From NCBI GenBank assembly GCA_950022295.1, contig OX465596.1:9672001-9736000 (forward strand): DNA of 64,000 nt, written 5' to 3'. The notes below the pieces were generated by a model that made no database searches, was not told the DNA's origin, and worked only from the letters and a program-made list of their open reading frames with translations. Every line of letters starts with the position of its first letter. Within the stretch, counting starts at the first letter, position 1. The position numbers were made by a program, and so were the translations under genes. The DNA is from Bromus sterilis (Eukaryota; Streptophyta; Magnoliopsida; Poales; Poaceae). Of this stretch, positions 46,204 to 54,970 are shown piece by piece.

Positions 46204-48398
46204 TGTGCTAGGGTTAGCTTTTCACTTGCATCATGTTAAAATTTCAAAAGAAATCTTTGAAATTAAAATCAAAAGCAAAATGGGAGAAGGAACCCCCCCC
46301 AGATGAATTAATTCAAAAGGCCAGATAAAAATCTTATCCAAAAATTCATATTAGGTTTTTTAAAAGTCTTATAAATGAGTGTGATCACATATCAAGTGAT
46401 GTGGGACCCACCCCATGCTCATAGATTTTTCAAATATTCAAACAGTGCCTTGGAATTAATTAAAAACCCCTATTTGAGTTAAGATTCAAATTATTTGAAT
46501 TTTAAAAATGTTGAAACTTTACAAGTGACTAGCCTAGTATATTGTGATGCCACATAAAAATTTTAGCATTTAATAAAATGCCTAGCTATTTATTTAGCAC
46601 AGCAAAACAAAAAGGCAGAAAAGAAAACAGAAAGGAAAAAGGAAAAGAGAGCTTACCTGGCCATTCGGCCCAACTCATCCCCCCCGTCCCAAGCCCACCT
46701 GGACCCCCCTTGTCTTCTTCCAGAGCGGCGGCAAGCAGCTCGGTGCCCGGCATGCCGCGGCCGCCACGCCACCTGCCTGCCTAGAGGCCTCCCCGACGTC
46801 CTTATCGCGTCTGGAGACGTCCTGGAGACGCCCAGCTCCATTCCCCCCCTCCAGTGCACTTGCCCCCTTCGTTCTCGCCGAATTCGAAGACGAACCGAGG
46901 ACTCACCGGAGCGCGCCACCGTGGAAGACGTGGCCACCTTGGCCTAGATCTCAAGCCAACTTGTCCCATGCGTGCGTCGTCGTCGACTTGATTTGATCCA
47001 GAGGAGATGCGAGCCTCAACGAATCGCCGCCGGACGCCAGAGAGCTACCTCGTTGATTCGCCGCCACCAGACCCCCCCCCCCCCCGAGCCCGCTGACCAC
47101 GCCATCGAGTTCGTGGTGAGCTCCTGCCCGTGTTCCCGAAGCATGTCGCCGCCATGGTTGACGTTGAGGTCGCCCCAGTGCTCCATCGACTCAACCATTG
47201 CGCGCATCATCATCCTGGCTCTCCAAGGTTTCATCCGAGCCATCGCATGCCCACGAAAACCCGCCGTAGCTTCGTCTTCGTCGTCGCCGAGCCACGGACG
47301 CCGCAAGAACTCAACGCCGTCGAGGATTCCGGCCATTCCAATGGCCATGCGGTGTTCGGCTTGATGCGGACGAGCTCGAGCTTCTGTTTGGTGGTCTCAG
47401 CGCACCAAATGGTGGCCGGAGCCGCCGTCCCGCGCTTCGCCGCCGCGTCTGGTGGCCACCGGCGGTTAGCCGCCGCCCTGTCAGGCTGACCCCGGTCATT
47501 AGCCGACTAATCACCCCCCTAATGACCCCCACAGCCTATGACATGTGGGCCCAGCCCCATGGTTAACCCCCTGGTTTAAGTTTAAACCGTTTTATTTAAC
47601 TCTGTGACAATTACAGGTGGGACCCCCTTGTCAGCCACCCCCCCCCTGACGCCAGCATGAAGTCATGCTGACGCCATAAATGAAATTCCAGAAATTGAAA
47701 TGAATTAAAGAAATTCCTAAAAATCCAGAAAATAGCCCAAACTTTGGAAATTCATAGAAAATTCATATTAACTCCAAATTGGACAAATAATATATGAAAA
47801 ATGATCATGAGAAAATAAGCTATCCAAAAATCCAACTTCCAACTTTGTTTGAGTTGATTTTAAAATGGGACCAGTAGCATATGTCATTTGATTTATTTGG
47901 AATTTATTCAAATTTAATTCAAATGATTTTGCAACTTGGACCATGGAAACTTACTACATTTCAACCACACATCAGAGGCATATCATACACATTTCCAAAA
48001 GGTTCAAAGTGATCAAACAATGTCACATGCAACTTGACTATGTTTGAATTCAAATTGGAATTTGAATTTGCAATTCAATTTGCAATATACTCCATTTAAA
48101 TGGAATTGCTTCACACATCAAAGAATATACATCAAGTTTCAACCTTCCATCATGTGATTGTGCATTGTATTTACTTTGCTACCTTGTTTGTCGTTTGTCG
48201 AGTAGAGGTGGAACCGGAGCAGGAGGCTGCCCCCTTCGTTGAAGACCCAGAACCCGAACCTCGTCAGCAAGGAAAGCAAACCCCCATTGATCATGTCAAT
48301 AAAATCTCACTCCCTCTCATGTCTCGCTTATGCATTGCTTAAGATGATTACCATGATGCGTTTCTACCGCATAGATGAACCCATTCCTTTGCATGACC
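46204..48398. other. LTR-like repetitive tract, right of the copia fragment
   Basis: An AT-rich start, a GC-rich part (46640-47500, including a C-homopolymer around 47080), another AT-rich part (47640-48120), then a block 'gaaccggagcaggaggctgc' to 'aaagcaaaccccc' (48210-48290). Open frames here are low complexity and not supported as genes. The layout mirrors 43140-44730. CACTA-2 begins at 48399. Confidence 0.4.
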
Positions 48399-48674
48399 CA
48401 CTACTGGAAATGCTCAGTTTGCCATATGTCATGCCCTTTGCCGTCTGCATTTCGTCGGGGCCGACGACAAACAGGTGGTGTGCCGTCTGCAACCCTAAGT
48501 GCAGACGGCAAAAGTATGACGTATGGCAAACAGGCTGGATGCCGTCTGCTTCGCCTAGGCGGACGACAAAGGGACCTTTGCTGTCTGTGCACAGACGGCA
48601 AAGATCCTGGTGGCCCCACCAAGCCCACTCCTCGGATGGCAGTTAACGCCCCGGGGGTTTGCCGTCTGCCCCCG
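48399..48674. repeat. CACTA-2 left TIR and subterminal repeats
   Basis: After the terminal repeat, the 'tttgccgtctgc' motif and its inverse 'gcagacggcaaa' alternate, for example at about 48438-48449, 48470-48510, 48538-48550 and 48590-48602. Another copy pair lies beyond the Cassandra-like insertion (48962-48987). This is the expected layout of transposase-associated protein sites. Confidence 0.85.
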
Positions 48675-48940
48675 TGTAACGCCCCGGCCACACCCACCGG
48701 TTCCCGGCGTACACCTGGCGGGATCTAGACTGTCCCCACAGACCAACACTAGTCTTTCCTGCGCACTTTGTCCTCACTCGTGCGCACCCGGGAACAACTT
48801 CCCGGTCGGTCACCCATCCTCAAATCGCTCCAAGCCAAGCACGCTTAACTTTGGAGTTCTTTTGATCTGGATTCCCGGAAAAGAAGGTGCACCTTGTTGA
48901 TATGAGTAGTCTATCATTCCTATTAAGCCAGGATGTCACA
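48675..48940 (-). mobile_element. Cassandra-like solo LTR carrying 5S rRNA-type promoter sequence
   Basis: A 266-bp unit with TG...CA ends, flanked by perfect 5-bp duplications CCCCG (48670-48674 and 48941-48945). On the minus strand it contains the 5S rRNA internal promoter region: AAGTTAAGCGTGCTTGG (48835-48851) and AGGATGGGTGACC (48808-48820). Cassandra terminal-repeat retrotransposons in miniature are known to carry 5S promoter sequence in LTRs of about this size. Only one LTR is present, so this is a solo LTR. It lies within the subterminal repeats of CACTA-2 and so is younger than that element's insertion or travelled with it. Confidence 0.85.
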
Positions 48941-48945
48941 CCCCG

Positions 48946-49385
48946 GATGGCAAAAAAGACTTTTGCCGTCAGGGGGCAGACGGCAAACCCCCGGGGCGTT
49001 AACTGCCCGTGAGGCCTCCTCTCTCTCTGTCACTTCATCCCCTTCTCCCTGCGCCGCCTCTCTCCTCTCGCCCCACGCCGTCGCCGCACCGTCCCTGTCC
49101 CCGCCGCCCACGGCCGCCCGAGCCGCCCGCCGCCGGTGATCCTCCCCGCCAGCCCCTCTCCTCCTCCCTCATCTCTCTCCTCTCCTCCTCTCCCCCCTCT
49201 CCCCCTCTAACATTTGCCGCTGCGCTGGGATTCGCAGAGCACCGCCGCCGCTGGTGAAGACACCGCCCTCGACGCCGGTGCCACCCCGCACCGGCAGCCG
49301 TCCTCGTCGCCGGCGCCACCTCCGCCCCACCCGCAGCCACCTCCCCCACCGCCGCCGGTGAGCCCGAGATCCCCGACCCTCTATT
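48946..49385. other. CACTA-2 GC-rich leader region
   Basis: The end of the subterminal repeats (to about 49010) is followed by a CT- and CG-rich tract up to 49385, a plausible 5' leader or promoter region for the plus-strand genes. Open frames on both strands are Pro/Ser/Arg-rich low complexity and are not called. 'gccgccggtgag' at 49352-49363 could be a splice donor. Confidence 0.45.
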
Positions 49386-49575
49386 TTCCTTTATTTTTTT
49401 CTAGGTATTATTAGTATTAGATTTTTCTGTTATTAGTATTAGTATTAGTATTGTTAGGTTTTTCTGTTTTTTAGTTAGTATTAGGTTTTTTGTTGTTTAG
49501 TTAGTATTACTATTAGTATTAGGTTTTTCTGTTATTAGTATTAGTATTAGCATTTATTTAGTTTTTTGTAGTTAG
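49386..49575. repeat. 'ttagtattag' low-complexity repeat
   Basis: Recurrent 'attagtattagtattag' and 'gtttttctgtt' units, T-rich, directly before the purine tract. No coding potential. Confidence 0.8.
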
Positions 49576-49978
49576 TTAGTTTTAGAAAAGAAAAATAATT
49601 AGAAGAAGGAAAAGAATTAGAAAAAAATAATTAGAAGAGGAGAAGGAGTAAGAAGAAGATGAGAAATAGAAGAAGAAGAAGAAGAAAAAGAAGAAGAGGA
49701 GAAAGAATAAGAAGAAGAATAAGAAGAAGAATAAGAAGAAGAAGAAGAAGAAAGGAAGAAGAAGAAAAATAGGAGAAACTAAAGAAGAAGAAGAAGAATA
49801 AGAATAAGAAGAAGAAGAAGAAGATAAGTAGAATAAAAAAGGATAGGAGAAAGAAGAATAGGAAAAATATGAAGATTTAGAAAAGGAAAAGAAATAGATG
49901 AAGAAAAAGAAAAAGAAAAGAAATAGAATAAAAAGAAGAAGAAGAAGAGGAAGAGAAGAAGAGGAGAAAGAAGAAGAG
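49576..49978. repeat. Long A/G (polypurine) tract, GAA-type microsatellite
   Basis: About 400 bp made almost wholly of A and G on the plus strand, mostly 'gaagaagaa' and 'aataagaag' units. It lies within the presumed leader or first intron of CACTA-2. Such mirror-rich purine tracts can adopt triplex structures; no function is shown here. Confidence 0.92.
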
Positions 49979-50371
49979 TTTATAGTATTGTAGTTAGTTA
50001 GTGTATATATTGTAGTATTATGTTTAGTTAAATTTAGTATTTGTTAGGAAAAATAAAATGTTAATGATCCCTCCCCTCGCCTATCACTAACGTATCCCTT
50101 ACCGGACCCCTCCTCGCAGATCCTCACCGGTGACCCTAGCCTCTCCTCGGCCCTCTCTCTCGTCACCGAAGGCAGCAGGTAGCTAGATATCTTCTTCCCC
50201 CTTCATTTGCTTTGTTCCGGCCTTCGTGTCGATGACACTAGTAGCTAGGTAAATACAGTCGCGTAACCAGTATGCGTCTCCCGTTCGAAAGGGTTAAAAT
50301 TATAAATATGCATTAATTTGTATATTTATAATAGTGATTCTTTTGAATTGTCCAACGTTATCCATGGACAG
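49979..50371. other. CACTA-2 sequence between purine tract and hairpin
   Basis: An AT-rich section, then a GC-rich island (50068-50180) with CT-rich patches and a possible donor ('gcagcaggtagc' at 50173-50184). No ORF longer than about 60 codons belongs here. It is read as non-coding leader/intron DNA of the element. Confidence 0.4.
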
Positions 50372-50587
50372 CCCGAGTATGTATGTAGATTGGGTCGGTT
50401 TCCCATGCTTTGGTCCCGATCCGACGCGGTATTTCGTCAGCGCCTCCCTGTTGTTCTCCGGATACACAACCTCTCGGCTTGTTGTCGAGACGTGTATTAG
50501 GAGAACAGCGGGGAGGTGCTGCCGAAATACCGCGTCGGATCGGGACCAAAGCATGGGAAACCGACCCAATCTACATACATATTCGGG
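50372..50587 (+). ncRNA. Candidate small-RNA hairpin in CACTA-2
   Basis: A near-perfect inverted repeat: arm 1 is 50372-50467, arm 2 is 50492-50587, and the loop is 24 bases. The 96-base arms differ at seven positions by eye, with an uninterrupted run of 59 matching bases (from 'tatgtatgtag' to 'gtatttcg'). The loop itself can pair further ('ctcg' with 'cgag'). It lies 135 bp upstream of the transposase ATG (50723), on the same transcript if the promoter is near 49000. A transcript would fold into a long hairpin of the kind Dicer-like enzymes cut. Rice miR820, encoded inside CACTA elements and directed at a DNA methyltransferase, is a known precedent. RNA production is not demonstrated. Confidence 0.7.
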
Positions 50588-50722
50588 TGGGATTAGGACC
50601 TATCTTTACCTATTAGTGTGTAGGTTAATTGCATATGCCGTAGCTATGTATGACAAAAGCAATAAAAAGTGGACGTAATAAAATGGTATATTTGTTGTTT
50701 AGTAGATAGCTGTAGCGACAAG

Positions 50723-51519
50723 ATGAGCGATGATCGTGCGTGGATGTACACTGGTCGCCCTAATCAGAAAGAGATCAGCAATGAATGGGTAATGAAAACC
50801 AAGGAGTTTCTGAGAGCGGCGTTTGCAAATGGGCAGAGAAAAACCTGGTGCCCCTGTGTTAGGTGCGAAAATTATAAACAGGAGACAGGGGTGGATATGG
50901 GTAAACACTTGCAGAAGTGGGGTTATAAGCCTGGTTATACGGTGTGGAGCTTCCATGGCGAGTCTGGCGGACGACGGAGAGAGGAGGTGGTCCGTCAGCG
51001 CACGGATGAGTACGGAACCGGGATCGAAGACATGGTGCAGGACTTTGACGATGCGCGGGATGAGGACGATGAGACAGAGGAATCTGCGAAGGCCTTCTAT
51101 GAGATGTTGGAGTCTTCGAAACGTCCGCTGCACGCTCACACTGAGCTTTGTCAGCTCGATGCCATCGCACAGTTGATGGCTTTGAAGGCACAATTCAACT
51201 TGGGCACAGATTGCTACAATGCGATCACTACCCTAATTGGGCGGTTTCTACCAAAAGATCATGTTATGCCTGCAAACCTGTACCAATCGGATAAAATCCT
51301 CAAGGTACTTAAGATGCCCTATGAGCAGATTTGCATAATACAAAGCCTCGATACAATACTGGCGACCCCCAACGGCGTCAATCCAACCTCAGCCTATTCA
51401 AAGGGAAGCTCAGACCTGTTGGTGCTTCGAGAAATAAGATTTTGGATATCAAAGAATGGCAGACTCTTACACTGTATATCTTCACCAACCTAACAGAAGT
51501 GCGACCGTACATCGAGTAA
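50723..51519 (+). pseudogene. CACTA-2 TNP2 transposase remnant with internal deletion
   Basis: The ATG at 50723 opens the N-terminal Transpos_assoc domain (AWMYTGRPNQKEISNEWV, CPCVRCENYKQ, HLQKWGYKPGYTVW). An acidic linker and the start of the Transposase_21 region follow (IGRFLPKDHVMPANLYQS, LKMPYEQI). At about 51325 the sequence jumps to the end of DUF4218 in another frame (GKLRPVGASRNKILDIKEW, TNLTEVRPYIE, to 51519). The catalytic core and most of DUF4218, roughly 1.5 kb relative to CACTA-1, are missing. The product cannot be an active transposase, though a truncated N-terminal DNA-binding-like protein could in principle be made. Confidence 0.85.
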
Positions 51520-51585
51520 GTGCTCGGTACGTACATTGTTTCGCAACTTCTAATAATTCTTGTTTCTTATTAATTCCCCTGAATT

Positions 51586-52624
51586 CATACGATCGATACG
51601 TCGCCATATTCTCGAATGGAGTGGTTATTGAAAGTGATTCCATCGCAGAGTATGAGCTTCTTGCCAATCAAGGAGACGGCAATCCTGGTTTCATCTCTTG
51701 GTTCAAACGAACGGTAACTATCATTCATATATAGGGTTTCATTTGTTTGTTCGACCTATTTTTCACTAATATAACAATCCTTTCCTATAAAACTTATAGG
51801 CAAATGAGGAGCCTATGGACGCCGAATTGAGACAAGTCGCTAATGGTTTTGACAATAAGGTCCGTGTATTTGAGAAATACGACATCAACGGGTATCGCTT
51901 TCGTACCGTTGATAAAGAGCGAAAAATGGCCGATCGAAAAAGTACAAATTCGGGTGTCTCTGCTGTCGGCGACGGAGGTATTGAGTATTATGGAAGAGTT
52001 GACGCAATATACGAACTTCTATTCTATGGTGAAAATCCTCCCAACGTCGTTGTCTTCAAATGTCATTGGTTTCTCCCGTCGAGGACTAGACGAACTCATG
52101 AACATGTAGGTCTAGTCGAAATTCGACAAGACACCCATTTTAATGTCCCCGATGTCTATCTTACGGCTCAACAGGCCACCCAGGTTTTCTATCTATCCTA
52201 CCCCTGCCAAACGGTTGAAAACCTGAAAGGTTGGGATGTCGTTTATGATGTGCCACCTCATATTAGACCACCTCCCCCAAATGAAGAGGATTATGTACCC
52301 CACATTGACCCAGAGACATATGAAGGAGAATTCTTCCAAGAAACATGCGTGATAAAAAAACGTTTCCGAAACCGCTCTACGCAACCCCAGAACATGGAAG
52401 AAGACAATGAGAGTGAACCCGCTAACGACGATGTTGAAGAGCCTGAAGAAGAAGAGGTTACTGCTCCAGATGACCTGTCCATGCTTGACCGTTTACATAA
52501 AGGCCTTCCAAATGTTGGTGTTGTTGAACCTGATGAGGCCATCATTATCGACGACACGCGTGATAGTGATGACGATCCTTCAATTGATCGCGGAGAAGAT
52601 ACCGATGATCCCGACTATTGTTAG
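51586..52624 (+). pseudogene. CACTA-2 TNP2 3' exons (DUF4216)
   Basis: The exon about 51586-51714 (YDRYVAIFSNGVVIESDSIA, GFISWFKR) ends at a GT donor. After an intron ending 'cttatag', the exon 51801-52624 continues in frame (ANEEPMDAELRQVANG). It carries DUF4216 (KVRVFEKYDINGYRFRTVDK, DGGIEYYGRVDAIYEL, VFKCHWF, VYLTAQQATQVFYL) and an acidic C-terminal tail to the TAG after PDYC. This part is intact by itself but belongs to a transposase that lacks its core. The acidic tail is rich in Glu and Asp (EPEEEEVTAPDD). Confidence 0.82.
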
Positions 52625-52758
52625 TTGTATGCATCTCAACTTTAATTATATATATATATATATATTCTCATTATTGCAGTAATTACTTTCGTATTATTAA
52701 TTCTTTTTCTCATTGTACTAATTATTTTATTTTAATTCTTGGCATGTTTGTGACAGAT

Positions 52759-54121
52759 ATGGAGGGCGAGACCTCAGGCTCGCGAGGGAGGGGTCATGCG
52801 CTCCCACCTCTGGCTCTACGGAGGTCTTTGCTCGAGAGTATTTCTTCGCCTGCTCCTTCTACTGATGAGGTGCCCAGGGGAGAGGTCGGAAGAAGACCGG
52901 GAGAGGCAAAGAAGGTGGTGGTCGCGGGAAAGGGAGACGGACACCTGCTGCTGCTTCCTCGACGCCACCTCCGGCTGATTCACCAGAGCACTGCAGGGTG
53001 GATCCCTCCTCGGACACTCCGATCCACCAGCCTGAGGTGGAGGAGGAGGCTACGTCCACCCGCACGACCTGGAGTCCCTGGCCGGACCAGCCGGAGCAGC
53101 GCATGCCTAAGGGGGAGGCTGGTGCCGAGCTGGACAGTACGGATGAGGAGGAGGTGGCTGAGGGTACCACCATGTACCAGCGTGGGGGTACATGGCTCCC
53201 GTCCGTGCCGGTGACTCCCGCCCATAAGTGGTTGATTATGCCTGATGGAGAGACGTAAGTGCACTTATACTCTCTTCCGGTACCTTCTATACTTATGTCT
53301 ATCTGATGGCTTTGTCTTTTTATACTGCAGGGGTTGGATATACGGCAATGGTGTCCGCAATCCCAACTCCATCCTTGGTGTTCTCGTCAGGGAGAACTTC
53401 CCGGGGCTGGTTCAATTGCCCGGACCTGATGAGGTTCCGCAACCAGGACTCAAATGGGAGCACTATTGTGCTGCCCCGGCCCCGCCGGATACGACCATCA
53501 ACGGGGTCGAATGCCACACCAGAGCCGACATGGTGATCAACGGCTTTTGGGTAATTTCTATTTCACACCCGGCCCCGCCGGATACGACCATCAACGGGGT
53601 CGAATGCCACACCAGAGCCGACATGCTGATCAACGGCTTTTGGGTAATTTCTTTTTCACACAATAAAATCTTGACAATAGCTAGTTGGTGCACTCATCAG
53701 TGTTGTCTCGTGCTATTGCAGTTCTACAACAAGGTCGATGAGTCCAAGGAGCAGGAGGTGGAGGACGTGATAGTTGAAGAGGCCACGCGCCTCTTGCAGA
53801 ACACAAGGCACGAGATGCGAGTGCAGGCGGTCCGTAACTACTACGCCAAGCAAGGGCGCAAGCGTAGCAAGAAGGACTGCCGCAAGAAGTTTCTGACCAG
53901 GGCCCAGTACATGACGGTAACCCTTCTTAAGTCTTGAATAGTTTGCTTGATTTGATTCCTATCTAGGCTACTTATTAGTTTCCTTGTTTACTAACTTAGG
54001 CGCCACCGAGATGGTGTGCGGACAAGATGGATTGTTGGGAGGTCATTGTGGACCACTGGTGCTCAGATTCCTGGTTGGCCGTCCACAACAATGCCAAGGA
54101 CCGGCGCGCTTCCTTCCAGTT
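52759..54121 (+). pseudogene. CACTA-2 second gene (TnpA/Transposase_24-like), truncated
   Basis: Exon 1 begins at ATG 52759 (MEGETSGSRGRGHALPPLAL). It shifts frame within the low-complexity Arg/Pro/Glu region and ends in a frame reading WLPSVPVTPAHKWLIMPDGE, at a GTAAGT donor (about 53256). Exon 2 (53330-53550) reads GWIYGNGVRNPNSILGVLVR and RENFPGL. After a duplicated exon end, exon 3 (53720-53915) reads YNKVDESKEQEVEDVIVEEA and DCRKKFLTRAQYM. Exon 4 (54001-54121) has WCADKMDCWEVIVDHW and NNAKDRRASF, typical of Transposase_24. The gene is then cut off by gypsy sequence. In the family this protein binds the subterminal repeats. Confidence 0.75.
53476..53661 (+). repeat. 93-bp tandem duplication spanning an exon-intron border
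   Basis: The block beginning 'ggccccgccggatacgacc' occurs at about 53478 and again 93 bp later (53571). The two copies differ by very few bases (for example 'atggtgatc' and 'atgctgatc'). Each copy contains the exon end 'ggcttttggg' and the donor 'gtaatttct', so the donor is duplicated. As 93 is divisible by three, the reading frame stays open across both copies. Confidence 0.9.
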
Positions 54122-54970
54122 CGCGAGTCTATAACTTCTAGCCAGTTAGCAGAATTGTATCCCTTCACGGTGTTCCTTTGGAAATCAATTCTGGTCGCGG
54201 TAGCCTTTTTACCTCTAGATTTTGGGGAAGCTTTCAGAATGCTATGGGAACTCATCTCTCCTTTAGTATAGCTTTCCACCCTCAGTCTAGCGGTCAAGTC
54301 GAAAGGGTTAACCAAATTCTTGAAGACATGCTCAGAGCTTGTGTTATCTCATTCGGAAAGAATTGGGAGAAGTCTCTTCCATTCGCCGAATTTTCTTATA
54401 ACAATAGTTTTCAATCTAGTCTGAACATGGCTCCTTTTGAACTCCTTTATGGACGACGATGTCGAACACCTTTAAACTGGTCAGAAACCGGTGAAATACA
54501 ATTCTTTGGACCGGACATGATCAAGGAAGTAGAAGAAGAAGTTCGCATTGTTCATGATCAATTGAAAGTAGCCCAGTCTCGTCAGAAAAGCTACTATGAT
54601 CGTCATCATAGCCAAGAGAGCTACAATCTGGATGAGAAGGCTTACCTTCGGGTTACTCCTCTGAAGGGAACCCAACATTTTGGTATCAAAGGCAAGTTGG
54701 CCCCACGTTACATCGGACCTTTCCGCATTCTTGCCAAACGTGGAGAAGCTGCCTACCAACTTGAACTACCCCCGCACCTTTCACGAGTACATGATGTATT
54801 CCATGTGTCCCAACTCAGGCGTTGCTTCAAGGACCCCATCCGCGAAGTCTACCATGAAACTCTTGATCTCCAAGATGACCTTTCTTATCGAGAATACCCC
54901 GTTCGTATTCTTGATTCCGCAGAGCGTGTCACTCGTCGTCAGAAGATTAGGTTTCTGAAAGTGCAATGGT
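54122..54970 (+). pseudogene. Ty3/gypsy chromovirus integrase fragment
   Basis: Reads in the integrase core (HGVPLEINSGRGSLFTSRFW, IAFHPQSSGQVERVNQILED with the catalytic Glu), then the C-terminal part (YNNSFQSSLNMAPFELLYGR, FGIKGKLAPRYIGPF, LPPHLSRVHDVFHVSQLRR). It ends in the first strand of a chromodomain (YPVRILDSAERVTRRQKIRF, then FLKVQW), where it is cut off. The aspartates of the integrase core lie upstream and are missing. It is joined directly to CACTA-2 on the left and to a copia LTR-like sequence on the right, with no recognisable termini. It appears to be a product of deletion or of capture. Confidence 0.85.

Larger units (their letters stand above)
48399..54121 (+). mobile_element. 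CACTA-2, deletion derivative truncated at its right end
   Basis: Begins CACTACTGGAAATGCTCAG at 48399, preceded by ACC (48396-48398) as the presumed target duplication. Subterminal repeats built on 'tttgccgtctgc' and 'gcagacggcaaa' follow. Order on the plus strand: Cassandra-like insertion, GC-rich leader, simple-sequence tract, hairpin, TNP2 remnant, DUF4216 exon, second gene. The right terminus is not found; a gypsy integrase fragment starts at about 54122. Both the transposase core and the 3' end are deleted, so it is inactive. Confidence 0.85.

Noticed and set aside
46578..47532. Arg/Pro/Ser-rich ORFs as host gene exons
   Set aside because: GC-rich repetitive DNA with overlapping open frames on both strands, no domains and no splice pattern; it resembles the tract at 43140-44730.
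48808..48860. A 5S rRNA gene
   Set aside because: Only part of the 5S sequence is present, with changes, and it lies inside a 266-bp TG...CA unit with perfect 5-bp duplications, so it is a Cassandra-like LTR.
50669..51493. Functional transposase in CACTA-2
   Set aside because: The catalytic core and most of DUF4218 are deleted; only N-terminal and C-terminal parts remain.
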